From the NCBI RefSeq assembly GCF_001010945.1, contig NZ_LBHB01000002.1, forward strand, positions 248,001 through 312,000: 64,000 nt of DNA, read 5' to 3'. The notes beneath the pieces were generated by a model. It ran no database searches, was not told the origin of the DNA, and worked only from the letters and a program-made list of their open reading frames with translations. This DNA comes from Aurantiacibacter luteus (GTDB taxonomy: Bacteria; Pseudomonadota; Alphaproteobacteria; Sphingomonadales; Sphingomonadaceae). Positions 25,357 to 35,157 of the stretch are shown here, piece after piece; within the stretch, counting starts at the first letter, position 1; every line of letters begins with the position of its first letter. The position numbers and the translations under genes were made by a program.

Positions 25357-25419
25357 GCGGGGAGCATTATCACGGCGGGTGGCCCGTGAAAACGCCCGCG
25401 CTTTCCCCTAGGGTGCACG

Positions 25420-26325
<906 letters not shown>

Positions 26326-26373
26326 CGACGTGACGACTTTCAGGCAGGTTGTGAGCGAATTAACGCCGATGGG

Positions 26374-26847
26374 TCAGGGTTTGTGCCCCGCGACCGGCGT
26401 CTCCCCCCGCGTTTGCAACCACGAGTGGCCCGAGTCCACAAGGAACCTGCGCCTGAGCGAGGAACGCCCGATCAGCATGGGGAAACGCATGTCGCTGCGG
26501 TCGGCGAGGCTGATCTCGACGCGAAAGGTGAGGCCGCCGAGCCTGAGCGGCGTCTTGATGATCATGCGCCGCTGCGTCTCTCCGTTGGAGCTGGTGATGC
26601 CGCGAATGTCGATGTGCACCGCCTCGCAGATCTGGCGCACGTGCTGCTGGCCGTAATCGACCGCGAAGCGCACGTATCGCTCCCCGTCGCGGGTAAACTC
26701 GCCCAGGATGGTGGCGTGGAGCGAACTGGTGCGCGCGCCGCTATCAATCTTCGCCGGCACCCCGCGCAGGCCGAGCTCCGGCAGGTCCACCTTTTCCCGC
26801 CAGCCCACGATGCGCATCTCGCGCGGTTTGTTGCCCGGTCCCTCCAT
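26374..26847 (-). CDS. rimB: RimB-type retropepsin-like protease
   Basis: A 157-residue protein with the signature K-I-D-S-G-A-R-T-S-S-L-H-A near residue 33, containing the D-S-G-A catalytic-type motif of the retropepsin-like family once called ATP-dependent zinc protease. Further marks are D-I-R-G-I-T, R-R-M-I-I-K-T-P-L-R-L-G and F-P-M-L-I-G-R-S-S-L. In the known system the RimB protease removes glutamate added by RimK. It is first in the rimB-rimK pair. Confidence 0.85.
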   Translation of the reverse strand: MEGPGNKPREMRIVGWREKVDLPELGLRGVPAKIDSGARTSSLHATILGEFTRDGERYVRFAVDYGQQHVRQICEAVHIDIRGITSSNGETQRRMIIKTPLRLGGLTFRVEISLADRSDMRFPMLIGRSSLRRRFLVDSGHSWLQTRGETPVAGHKP

Positions 26848-26930
26848 GCGGTGGGTTTAGAGCAAATCGGGTGCGGCGGGGCTAGAAGAGATTGGTTAGC
26901 ATGAAGCAAAGCACAACTCGTCGGCGCTTG

Positions 26931-27377
26931 TCATGGTCCGAAATCTTCGAAGGGCGCAACAGGCGTAGTGATTATTGCGATAGAGCCGCATCGGCTAACT
27001 TTGTCGGCAACATTTTGCGGGGCGAAGTGATGCCGCACTTCAAGGGTCGACGCATCTCGCCATTTGAGCTCGATCTCTGCCCGCCCATGACCCCAGAAAG
27101 CGCGGCAGCTCAACCGTGGTGTGTCGCTCGGATTCCAAGGTCGTTTTACGAAGACAACGCGTTCGAACCCACTCAACGCGCCGGCATCGTCGAACTGAAC
27201 CCTCGCTTCATACGAGCCATCGGGCGAAGCGACTCTATCGAAAATCGTTCGTTCCGACATCGTGATGAGCATAGCAACGAAAAGCAGACCCGGGCTGAAG
27301 ATGAGAAAGGCAACGAATAAAATCGCACAACCGATTTTCGCGGCGATTTTGCCGATGGAATGCGCCTCATCTGTCAT
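26931..27377 (-). CDS. membrane-anchored protein of unknown function, low GC
   Basis: A 148-residue protein from the ATG at 27377 with GGGAAG upstream. It has one or two hydrophobic segments (about residues 12-38) followed by a beta-rich domain that starts A-S-P-D-G-S-Y-E-A-R-V and continues F-E-R-V-V-F-V-K-R-P-W. The S-P-D-G-x-Y-x-A opening is common in small membrane-anchored domains of Proteobacteria, but no function is known. Its base composition is lower in G+C than its neighbours, suggesting acquisition. An overlapping plus-strand frame (26892-27320) is less protein-like and was not chosen. Confidence 0.6.
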   Translation of the reverse strand: MTDEAHSIGKIAAKIGCAILFVAFLIFSPGLLFVAMLITMSERTIFDRVASPDGSYEARVQFDDAGALSGFERVVFVKRPWNPSDTPRLSCRAFWGHGRAEIELKWRDASTLEVRHHFAPQNVADKVSRCGSIAIITTPVAPFEDFGP

Positions 27378-27504
27378 GATCTAATTCTTCCCGCGATCGC
27401 TTCGGTCAGGCGTTATCAACGGGCAGCATGGGCGCGTCATGAGCAAAAGATGAGCAAGGCTGGTTGCGTCCTTACAGGCCACATTTCTGCGGGCAGGAAG
27501 TGGT

Positions 27505-29862
27505 CTACAACGGATTCCCGTCCCGATCCCGATAGATCTCTCGCCGCCCGACGTGGTTCGCCGGGCCGACGATGCCGTCTTCCTCCATCCGCTCGATCAG
27601 CTTGGCGGCGGTGTTGTAGCCCACGCCCAACTGGCGTTGCAGCCACGAACCGCTGGCCTTCTGGTTCTCGACGACGATCTGGATCGCCTGGTGGTACTTG
27701 CGCTCCTCCGGGTTATCGGACGCGGTGAACTCGTCCTCGAAGCCGAAGGCGCCGCCGTCCTCGGGTTCCTCGGTGACCGAGGTGACGTAGGCGGGTTCGC
27801 CCTGCGCGCGCCAGTGGTCGGCCACGCGCTCGACCTCCTCGTCGCTGACGAAGGGGCCGTGGACGCGCTTCAGCGCGCCGGTGTTGGGCTTGTAGAGCAT
27901 GTCGCCCTTGCCCAGCAGCTGCTCCGCGCCCTGCTCGCCCAGGATCGTGCGGCTGTCGATGCGGCTCGTCACGTTGAAGCTGATGCGGGTGGGCAGGTTC
28001 GCCTTGATGACGCCGGTGATGACGTCGACGCTCGGGCGCTGGGTCGCCATGATGAGGTGGATGCCCGCGGCGCGGCTCTTCTGACTGAGGCGCTGGATCA
28101 GCACCTCGATCTCCTTGCCGACGGTGACCATGAGGTCCGCCAGCTCGTCCACGATCAGCACGATCTGCGGCAGGACGGCGTAGTCGAGCTCCTTTTCCTC
28201 GACCATCGCCTCACCCGTGTCGGGGTCGTAGCCGGTCTGCACGGTGCGCTTCAGGGGCTTGCCCTTGGCGGCGGCGGCGCTGACGCGCTCGTTGAAGCCG
28301 GCGAGGTTCCTCGCGCCGATCTCGCTCATCATGCGGTAGCGGCGCTCCATCTCCTCCACCGCCCACTTGAGGCTGCGGACCGACTTGTGCGGCTCCGTCA
28401 CCACGGGGGCGAGGAGGTGGGGGATGTCGTCGTAGCTCTTGAGCTCCAACACCTTGGGATCGATCAGGATCAGGCGACACTGGGTCGGCGTGAAGCGGTA
28501 GAGCAGGCTCAGCAGGATGGCATTGAGGCCCACCGACTTGCCCGATCCGGTGGTGCCCGCCACCAGCAGGTGCGGCATGGCGGCAAGGTCCGCCACGATG
28601 GGCGCGCCGCCGATGTCCTTGCCCAGGATGATCGGCAGCCCGCCCTTGTTCTCGGCAAAGGCCTCGGACGCGATCAGTTCGCGGAAGCTCACCATCTGGC
28701 GGTCGGCATTGGGCAGTTCGATACCCATCACCGTCTTGCCGGGGATGGAGGCGACGCGGGCGCTGATGGCGCTCATGTTGCGGGCGATGTCTTCGGCGAG
28801 GCCGATCACGCGGCTGGCCTTGATGCCGGGGGCGGGCTCGAGCTCGTACATGGTGACGACGGGGCCGGTGTTGACCGCGGTGATCTCGCCCTTGACGTTG
28901 AAGTCGTCGAGCACGGTTTCGAGCAGGCGCGCGTTGCGCTCCAGCGCCAGCTTGTCGAGCGGCGGGGCAGCGTTGGCGGGCGCTTCGGCGAGCAGTTCGA
29001 TGCCGGGGAGCTCGTACTCGGCGAACATGTCCTTTTGCGAGGCCGGGGTGGCGGCGGGCTTGGCGGGCCGCGCGGCGCTGGCCGCATCGGTAATGCGCGG
29101 GGCGCGGCGGTCGGCGAGTGGCACGACCGCGCCGTCCTCGTCCTCGCCCTCGCTTGCCTCGGCGCGTTCGGCGCGCTTCCTCTCACTGCGCTTGGCCTTG
29201 GCCTCGAACGGGTTGGAAGGGGTGCGCAGGCTGCGCGGCTCGGTCAGCCACCGCGGGGCGACGAGCAGGCGAGCCCAGTCGACCGCGAAGACCCTGCCCG
29301 CCAGCACCGCGCCCGCCACAAGCACGGTCAGCCCGCCCGCCAGCGTCGCGACGAAGCGGAAGCCTTCGGGCAGCAGGCCGGCGGCGGCGCGGATGCCGCT
29401 TTCGCCCAGGAGACCGGCGAGCCCGCCGAATCCCGCGGGCCAGGTGTGCTCGCGCGGGTCGGTCGCCAGCGCCATCGCTGTCGCCAGCAGCACCATCGCG
29501 ACGAGCAGCAGCGCGACCGCGCGCCACCACTTGCCGTCCCAGTGTTCCTCCGCCTCGGCGTCGTGCCACAGCTTGCGCGCGAAGACATAGGTCAGCGGCA
29601 GGAACAGCACCGCCACCCAGCCGAACAGGAACAGCGCGGCATCGGCGACATAGGCGCCGGGCGTGCCCATCCAGTTGCGCACCGTGTCGCCCGCGGCGGT
29701 GGAGAACGAGGGGTCGGTCTGGTGGTAACTGACCAGCGCCAGCGCGAGGAACAGCGTAAAGGCATAGAGCAGCGCCGCACCCGTCAGTTGCGCGGAGCGC
29801 GCGAGCGAGCGGCGAAAGGCGGCTTTCCAGTCCGCTTTAGGTCTGGCGGCCCGGCTGGCCAT
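27505..29862 (-). CDS. ftsK: DNA translocase FtsK
   Basis: A 785-residue DNA pump that moves the chromosome ends through the closing septum. The N-terminal about 200 residues hold four membrane segments; a Pro/Ala/Glu linker (about 210-310) is short compared with the enterobacterial protein. The motor has M-P-H-L-L-V-A-G-T-T-G-S-G-K-S-V (Walker A near residue 440), I-V-L-I-V-D-E-L-A-D-L-M (Walker B) and H-L-I-M-A-T-Q-R-P-S-V-D. The C-terminal gamma winged helix includes L-Q-R-Q-L-G-V-G-Y-N-T-A-A-K-L-I, which reads KOPS sites. The ATG at 29862 is preceded by CGGGGAA. Confidence 0.94.
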   Translation of the reverse strand: MASRAARPKADWKAAFRRSLARSAQLTGAALLYAFTLFLALALVSYHQTDPSFSTAAGDTVRNWMGTPGAYVADAALFLFGWVAVLFLPLTYVFARKLWHDAEAEEHWDGKWWRAVALLLVAMVLLATAMALATDPREHTWPAGFGGLAGLLGESGIRAAAGLLPEGFRFVATLAGGLTVLVAGAVLAGRVFAVDWARLLVAPRWLTEPRSLRTPSNPFEAKAKRSERKRAERAEASEGEDEDGAVVPLADRRAPRITDAASAARPAKPAATPASQKDMFAEYELPGIELLAEAPANAAPPLDKLALERNARLLETVLDDFNVKGEITAVNTGPVVTMYELEPAPGIKASRVIGLAEDIARNMSAISARVASIPGKTVMGIELPNADRQMVSFRELIASEAFAENKGGLPIILGKDIGGAPIVADLAAMPHLLVAGTTGSGKSVGLNAILLSLLYRFTPTQCRLILIDPKVLELKSYDDIPHLLAPVVTEPHKSVRSLKWAVEEMERRYRMMSEIGARNLAGFNERVSAAAAKGKPLKRTVQTGYDPDTGEAMVEEKELDYAVLPQIVLIVDELADLMVTVGKEIEVLIQRLSQKSRAAGIHLIMATQRPSVDVITGVIKANLPTRISFNVTSRIDSRTILGEQGAEQLLGKGDMLYKPNTGALKRVHGPFVSDEEVERVADHWRAQGEPAYVTSVTEEPEDGGAFGFEDEFTASDNPEERKYHQAIQIVVENQKASGSWLQRQLGVGYNTAAKLIERMEEDGIVGPANHVGRREIYRDRDGNPL

Positions 29863-29985
29863 GATCGAATTCCCCGAGGTTACGTCCCGCACCGGAGAAT
29901 CCCACAGCGGGACTCGGGGGTCAAATACTTGTTTTGCGAACCCGCCTCCGCGGGCTCGTCCTCGCTAGACGCACTTCGCTGCGCT

Positions 29986-30006
29986 GCGCGCCCGCTGCGG
30001 GCGCGC
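29986..30006. repeat. GC-rich 8-bp inverted repeat between ftsK and thiE-like gene
   Basis: GCGCGCCC at 29986-29993 pairs with GGGCGCGC at 29999-30006 around five bases. No T tract follows on either strand. It is in a stretch that also holds other short palindromes (for example GGACCTGCAGTCC near 30019) and may be an intergenic palindromic repeat or the 3' hairpin of the thiE-like gene. Confidence 0.4.
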
Positions 30007-30032
30007 GGTCGCGCTTGCGGACCTGCAGTCCG

Positions 30033-30578
30033 TTATTGTGCTCCCGTCAGGCCGTCGATGGCAGCCCAGCGTGGCCAGCCGAGGCGGCGGGCGGTTTCGG
30101 CGTTCATGCCGCCGAGCGCGATGACTGGCATCGCCGCGTGCTGGGCAAGGGTGCGGAAGCGCCTGGGGCCCAGCGTCGGCGCGCCGGGGTGCGAGCGGGT
30201 GGGAAAGACCGGCGAGAGCATCACCGCGTCCGCGCCCACGCGGTTCGCCTGCGCGATCCCGCGCATGTCGTGCGCGGTCGCGACCGTCACGAGGTCGCGG
30301 CGGCGCGGGGCGAGCGCGAGGGGCGCGCCGTAGATGCCGTCCGCCCCCCACTCGAGCGCGGTCTGCGCACTGTCGGCGAGCACGACGAGATGACCCCCGG
30401 CCCGGGCCAAGCGGGCGAGGCGCTCGAACTCGTCGCGGCGCTCCGGGTCCGGCAGGTGATAGTGGCGATAGACGAAGGCGAGCGGCACCCGGACCGTGCG
30501 CAGCGTGCGCTCCAGCAGGTGCGCGTTGCGCTTGTCCGAGAGCAACCAGAGGGCAGGCAGAGACTGTTCACGCGCCAT
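30033..30578 (-). CDS. thiamine phosphate synthase family (ThiE/TenI-like) protein
   Basis: A 181-residue TIM-barrel protein related to ThiE and TenI. It shows W-L-L-S-D at the start, Y-R-H-Y-H-L-P, L-V-V-L-A-D-S, G-A-D-G-I-Y-G-A, T-V-A-T-A-H-D, A-V-M-L-S-P-V-F-P-T-R-S-H-P-G-A and P-V-I-A-L-G-G-M-N. ThiE joins the two halves of thiamine; TenI-like proteins instead make an aromatic thiazole isomer. The short length (ThiE is about 210) and the missing pyrophosphate-loop residues make the exact activity uncertain. Upstream of ftsK, same strand. Confidence 0.75.
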   Translation of the reverse strand: MAREQSLPALWLLSDKRNAHLLERTLRTVRVPLAFVYRHYHLPDPERRDEFERLARLARAGGHLVVLADSAQTALEWGADGIYGAPLALAPRRRDLVTVATAHDMRGIAQANRVGADAVMLSPVFPTRSHPGAPTLGPRRFRTLAQHAAMPVIALGGMNAETARRLGWPRWAAIDGLTGAQ

Positions 30579-30598
30579 GGTCCCGCTATAGCGCGCGC

Positions 30599-31261
30599 AT
30601 GAGCGACAATGCCACCGAGAGACTGTCCGCCGTCGAGGGCGAAATCGCCCGCGCTTGCAAGATCGCCCGCCGCGAGCCCGGCGAGGTCACGCTGATCGCC
30701 GTCAGCAAGACCCATCCTGCCGAGGCCGTCGCCCCGCTGATCGCCGCCGGCCAGCGCGTGTTCGGCGAGAACCGGGTGCAGGAGGCCGCCGACAAGTGGC
30801 CGGCCCTGCGCGAGGCGCACGAGGGCATCGCAGTCCACCTCGTCGGCCAGCTGCAATCGAACAAGGCGGAGGACGCGACACGCCTGTTCGACTGCATCCA
30901 CTCGCTCGACCGGCCGAGCCTCGTCACCGCGCTCGCCAGGGCTTTCGACAAGGCGGGGCGGCAGGTGCCCTGCTTCGTGCAGGTCGACATCGGCGAGGAA
31001 GAGCAGAAGGGCGGCTGCGCGATTGCCGACCTGCCTGCCTTGCTGACGCAGGCGCGCAGCGCGCACATTCCGCTCGCCGGCCTCATGTGCGTGCCGCCGC
31101 ACGGCATCGAGCCCGCCCCCTATTTCGCGCTGCTGGCCAAGCTCGCGGACGACCATGGCCTGCCCGGGCGCAGCATGGGCATGAGCGGGGACTTCGCCAC
31201 CGCCGTGATGCTGGGCGCCACGCACGTGCGCGTCGGCACGGCGCTGTTCGGCGCGCGCTGA
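30599..31261 (+). CDS. YggS family pyridoxal phosphate homeostasis protein
   Basis: A 220-residue PLP-binding protein without catalytic partner domain. It carries L-I-A-V-S-K-T-H-P with the Lys that binds PLP near residue 38, F-G-E-N-R-V-Q-E-A, H-L-V-G-Q-L-Q-S-N-K, G-L-M-C-V-P-P and S-M-G-M-S-G-D-F followed by V-R-V-G-T-A-L-F-G. This family (YggS/PROSC) buffers the cellular PLP pool. Length fits the family (about 230). It is divergent from the thiE-like gene with 20 bases between starts. Confidence 0.92.
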   Translation: MSDNATERLSAVEGEIARACKIARREPGEVTLIAVSKTHPAEAVAPLIAAGQRVFGENRVQEAADKWPALREAHEGIAVHLVGQLQSNKAEDATRLFDCIHSLDRPSLVTALARAFDKAGRQVPCFVQVDIGEEEQKGGCAIADLPALLTQARSAHIPLAGLMCVPPHGIEPAPYFALLAKLADDHGLPGRSMGMSGDFATAVMLGATHVRVGTALFGAR

Positions 31262-31343
31262 TGTTCGGCGCGTAATATGTTGACGCAGGCATCCATCGCG
31301 CGTTGATTGCGTGCCTACAGCCAATACCAAAGGGATCGCACTC

Positions 31344-31811
31344 ATGTTTCGCCCGATTGCCGTTGCCGCCGCATCCATCGCCCTGCTGGCCGCGCCTGCG
31401 CTGGCGCAGGAAGAGGATCCCTATGCCCGCTGCGCCGGGATGAGCGACGATGCCCAGAGGCTTGCCTGTTTCGATGCGACCTACCAGACGCAGCGCGTGG
31501 TGATCGCCGAGCGCGCCGAGGAGCGCGCGGCGGAAATCGCCGAGAACTTCGGACACCGCGACCGCGACGAGGGGATCGAGCGCGAGGATGTCACCGTCAC
31601 CTCCGCCGTGGTCGAGGTGTTCAGCGACGGCGGTCGTCGTCCCGTGGTCCAGCTCGCCAACGGGCAGATCTGGCGCGAAATCAGCGGTTCCTCTACCCGG
31701 ATGCGCCCCCGCAGCGGGTGGATCGCGGTCATCACCCGCCACTGGAGCGGCGCCTACGAAATGCGCTTCGAGGGTCGCAGCGGCTATCTGCGCGTCGCGC
31801 GCATAGGGTGA
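31344..31811 (+). CDS. secreted protein of unknown function
   Basis: A 155-residue protein with a signal peptide (residues 1-21, ending A-L-A-Q). The mature part starts E-E-D-P-Y-A-R-C-A-G-M-S-D-D-A-Q-R-L-A-C-F-D, a Cys-rich motif like that of small periplasmic proteins that carry an R-L-x-C-F-D segment. Then comes a charged helix (E-R-A-E-E-R-A-A-E-I) and a beta-rich C-terminal domain with W-R-E-I-S-G-S-S. I cannot name a function. AAAGGGA precedes the ATG by about eight bases. Confidence 0.65.
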   Translation: MFRPIAVAAASIALLAAPALAQEEDPYARCAGMSDDAQRLACFDATYQTQRVVIAERAEERAAEIAENFGHRDRDEGIEREDVTVTSAVVEVFSDGGRRPVVQLANGQIWREISGSSTRMRPRSGWIAVITRHWSGAYEMRFEGRSGYLRVARIG

Positions 31812-31945
31812 TGTGCCGGCTTTCGCGGCGGCAGCGGACCCGGTATGGTTACCTGAGATCGCCCTCGCGTTAACCGCTCTGCAACTGGCGGGCGTGCAGG
31901 GACAGATCGACGGGGGGCGCAACGAAAATTGAGCGGGCGCTGCTT

Positions 31946-32251
31946 ATGGAACACGAACATGGAGGCCATCGCCGGGAGGGCGACCGAGCTCCTGTCGATT
32001 TCGAATGCGAAATTCGTGTGGGCACGCGCGCCTGGCGCAAGGCACGGCTGGCCGACCTGACGCCGGGCGGGTTCCAGGTCCGCATCCTCGACATGCCGCC
32101 GCGCGGCACGTCCATCTTCATCCGCATTCCCGGCCTGCAGATGCTCCATGCCGAGGTGCGCTGGACCCGTGTCGAGACCGCCGGGTGCGAGTTCGACACG
32201 CCGCTTTCGCCCTACATTTACGACCACATCGTCGCCCGCGCGCGCTGCTGA
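31946..32251 (+). CDS. PilZ domain protein
   Basis: A 101-residue single-domain PilZ protein, a receptor for cyclic di-GMP. The R-x3-R motif is present in H-R-R-E-G-D-R near residue 9, and the second motif [D/N]-x-[S/T]-x2-G appears as D-L-T-P-G-G near residue 38. A Gly-free C-terminal strand ends Y-D-H-I-V-A. The window also encodes a membrane diguanylate cyclase at 59284, which could supply the ligand. It is convergent with glnD, six bases apart. Confidence 0.85.
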   Translation: MEHEHGGHRREGDRAPVDFECEIRVGTRAWRKARLADLTPGGFQVRILDMPPRGTSIFIRIPGLQMLHAEVRWTRVETAGCEFDTPLSPYIYDHIVARARC

Positions 32252-32257
32252 GCACCG

Positions 32258-35026
32258 TCAGGCCGCCGCCTCGGCCGCCTGCGGTTCGCCCGCGGCAATG
32301 GCCGCCAGCAGCGCTGCCTCCAGCTTCTCCAGCCGGGCTTCCGAGTGGATCTTCGTGCCGAGCAGGTCGGTGACGTAAAAGGTATCCACGGCCCGCTCGC
32401 CGTACTGGGCGATGTGGGCGGAATTGATCAGCAGGCTCTGTTCGAACATCGCCCGCGTCAGCCGGTTGAGCAGCGCCGGCCGGTCGGTCGCCATCACCTC
32501 GACCACGGTGAAGCGGTTGGAGGCGGCGTTGTCGAAGCTGACGCGCGGGCGCACGGGAAAGTTCTCCGCCCGCATGGCCTTCAGCGGCCGCCGGGCGAGA
32601 CTTGGCACCATGTCGATGCGATCCGCCAGCGCATCCTCGATGCTGCGCTCCAGCCGGGCGAGCTGCTGCGCCTCGCTGAACGGCTTGCCAAGCGGATCCT
32701 GCACCAGGAAATTGTCGACGGCCTTGCCCACCCGGTTGGTGTGAATGCGCGCGTCGATGATGTTGCCGCCGGCCAGGTTGATCGCACCGGCGATGCGGAA
32801 GAACAGGCCCGGGTGGTCGGCGCCGATCACCGTCACCAGGGTAGCGCCGAACTCGGGATAGTAGGTCGCCTTGATCGACAACGGGCTCTGCGAATCGCGC
32901 GCTTCGGCATATTGCGGCAGGTTGAGCGCGATGACGTCTTCGGGCTCGGCGATCCAGTAGGTGTCGTCGAAGCGGTCGTCGAGCTCCGCGACGAGGTGGC
33001 CCCGATCGCCCAGCAGGTCGGTCACCCGTTCCTTTTTCGCCGCTACCCGCTCGGCCCGGCCGTGAGTCTTGTGGCCCAGCCGCAGGCGTTCCTGCGCGGC
33101 CTCGTAGAGATCGGATAGCAGCTGGCGCTTCCAGCTGTTCCAGATGCCCGGCCCCACCGCGCGAATGTCGACGATGGTGAGGACGGTCAGCAACCGCAGC
33201 CGCTCCAGGCTCTGCACCTCGCCGACGAAATCGATGATGGTCTTGTGGTCGGAAAGGTCGCGCTTGAAGGCGGTGGCGCTCATCAGCAGGTGATAGCGCA
33301 CCAGCCAGGCGACGAGCTCGGTCTCCTCCTCGTCCAGCCCCAGTCGCGGACACAGCCGCTGCGCCACCTCCGCGCCCAGCACAGAATGATCGCCCCCGCG
33401 GCCCTTGGCGATGTCATGCAGCAGGGTTGCGACATAAAGCACGCGGCGATGGGCGAGACGCGGGATGATGTCGGTGGCCAGCGGATGGTCGCCCGCCAGC
33501 GTCCCGCGCTCGATCTGAGAGAGCAGGCCGATGGCGCGGATGGTGTGCTCGTCGACGGTGTAGTGGTGATACATGTCCCACTGCATCTGCGCGTTGACCT
33601 TGCCGAAATCGGGCACGAAGCGGCCGAACACGCCCGCCTCGTTCATCCAGCGCAGCACGCTTTCGGGATCGTTCCGGCCCGCCAGCACCTCCATGAACAG
33701 CGCGTTGGCGCGCGGATCGCGGCGAACGTCCACGGTGATGCGGGAGGCATCGCGGCGGGCCATGCGCATGGTGTTGGGGTGGATCTCCAGCCCCTCGCGC
33801 TCGGCGATGGCGAAGATGCCGATGAGACGCAGTGGGTCCTGCCGGAACCAGTCGTCCGACGGCGCGGCGATCTGCCCGCCGTGCACCACAAAGCCGTCGA
33901 CGGTCCGCGCCCGGCCCTTGCGCACGGTATCGACGAAACCGGCGAGTACCCCGCGCTTCGTGGTCTCGTCCTCCAAGTGGGCGAGGAAGACGCCGGTCAG
34001 GTGGCCGACGTGCCGGGCCTGCAGGAAGTACATCTGCATGAACCGCTCGACCGCGCTTTTGCCCGGCCTGTCGGCGTAGTTCATTCGCGCCGCGACCTCG
34101 CGCTGCAGGTCGAAGGTCAGGCGGTCCTCGCCGCGCCGGGCAATGGTGTGCAGGTGCGCGCGCACGGCCAGCAGGAAACCCTCGGCGCGGCGAAAGGTGC
34201 GGTATTCGGCCTGCGTGAATAGGCCCTTCTCCACCAGTTCGGCGGCGCTGCCGACGCGGTAGAGATACTTGCCGATCCAGTAGAGCGTCTGCAGATCCCT
34301 GAGGCCGCCCTTGCCGTCCTTCACGTTGGGTTCGACGACGTAGCGCGAATCGCCCATGCGCCTGTGCCGGGCGTTGCGCTCCTCCAGCTTCTCCTGCACG
34401 AATGTCGCCTGTGAGCCGGGCACCACCTCGGCGCGGTAGCGGCGACCGGCCTCGGCGTTGATCGCCTGGTCGCCCCACAGGAAGCGCGCCTCCAGCAGCG
34501 CGGTGCGGATCGTCAGGTCTTCCTTCGCCATGCGCACCATCTCGTCGAGCGAGCGCGAGGAGTGGCCGACCGTCAGGCCCAGGTCCCACAGGTAATAGAG
34601 GATCGCCTCGATCACCTGCTCGCACCAGCTCGTGGGCTTGCCCGGCGTGATGAAGGCGAGGTCGACGTCCGAATAGGGCGCCATCTCGCCGCGCCCGTAG
34701 CCGCCCACGGCGACCAGCGCGATGCGCTCTCCGCTGGAGCGGTTGGCGGCGGGATAGATGTGCAGGATCACGTGGTCGTGGATGACGCGGATCAGCTGGT
34801 CGATCAGGAATGCCTGCCCGTGCGCGTGCTCGTGCCCGGCGCCGGGGCGCTTCAGCAGGCGGCGCTGCAATTCGGCGCGCCCGTCGGCCAGCGCAGCGCG
34901 CAGCAGCTCCACCACCGCCTGGCGGCCCTTGTCCGCGCCCTTGTCGGCCACGACCGCATCGATCGCGGAGGCGAGCGCGCGGCGGTCGACGATCTTGCGT
35001 TGCCGGGGGACCTTGGGGAGCGTCAT
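32258..35026 (-). CDS. glnD: [protein-PII] uridylyltransferase / uridylyl-removing enzyme
   Basis: A 922-residue bifunctional nitrogen sensor that adds UMP to or removes it from PII proteins in answer to glutamine. The nucleotidyltransferase site is G-G-Y-G-R-G-E-M-A-P-Y-S-D-V-D-L near residue 110. The HD hydrolase site is L-L-H-D-I-A-K-G-R-G-G-D-H near residue 525. Two C-terminal ACT domains follow, one near D-H-P-G-L-F-F-R-I-A-G-A and one near D-R-P-A-L-L-N-R-L-T-R. Length and order match the family. It is divergent from lgt. Confidence 0.95.
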   Translation of the reverse strand: MTLPKVPRQRKIVDRRALASAIDAVVADKGADKGRQAVVELLRAALADGRAELQRRLLKRPGAGHEHAHGQAFLIDQLIRVIHDHVILHIYPAANRSSGERIALVAVGGYGRGEMAPYSDVDLAFITPGKPTSWCEQVIEAILYYLWDLGLTVGHSSRSLDEMVRMAKEDLTIRTALLEARFLWGDQAINAEAGRRYRAEVVPGSQATFVQEKLEERNARHRRMGDSRYVVEPNVKDGKGGLRDLQTLYWIGKYLYRVGSAAELVEKGLFTQAEYRTFRRAEGFLLAVRAHLHTIARRGEDRLTFDLQREVAARMNYADRPGKSAVERFMQMYFLQARHVGHLTGVFLAHLEDETTKRGVLAGFVDTVRKGRARTVDGFVVHGGQIAAPSDDWFRQDPLRLIGIFAIAEREGLEIHPNTMRMARRDASRITVDVRRDPRANALFMEVLAGRNDPESVLRWMNEAGVFGRFVPDFGKVNAQMQWDMYHHYTVDEHTIRAIGLLSQIERGTLAGDHPLATDIIPRLAHRRVLYVATLLHDIAKGRGGDHSVLGAEVAQRLCPRLGLDEEETELVAWLVRYHLLMSATAFKRDLSDHKTIIDFVGEVQSLERLRLLTVLTIVDIRAVGPGIWNSWKRQLLSDLYEAAQERLRLGHKTHGRAERVAAKKERVTDLLGDRGHLVAELDDRFDDTYWIAEPEDVIALNLPQYAEARDSQSPLSIKATYYPEFGATLVTVIGADHPGLFFRIAGAINLAGGNIIDARIHTNRVGKAVDNFLVQDPLGKPFSEAQQLARLERSIEDALADRIDMVPSLARRPLKAMRAENFPVRPRVSFDNAASNRFTVVEVMATDRPALLNRLTRAMFEQSLLINSAHIAQYGERAVDTFYVTDLLGTKIHSEARLEKLEAALLAAIAAGEPQAAEAAA

Positions 35027-35157
35027 GCCAAGTCAAAATAGGCGCGCGGGGCGGCTTTGGCAAAGCCTCGCCTCTTCCAAGCGGGCGCGCCCTGTGCCAA
35101 GGCTCGCGCCCCGACGGGCCGCACGGGCCCCATAGAAGCTGACGAGGCCCCTTTTCC

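Noticed and set aside
26892..27320. 142-codon plus-strand frame
   Set aside because: Overlaps the minus-strand membrane protein, which has a better ribosome site, a membrane segment and a beta-rich domain.
27553..30333. 926-codon open frame opposite ftsK
   Set aside because: Antisense shadow; ftsK on the other strand has all motor motifs.
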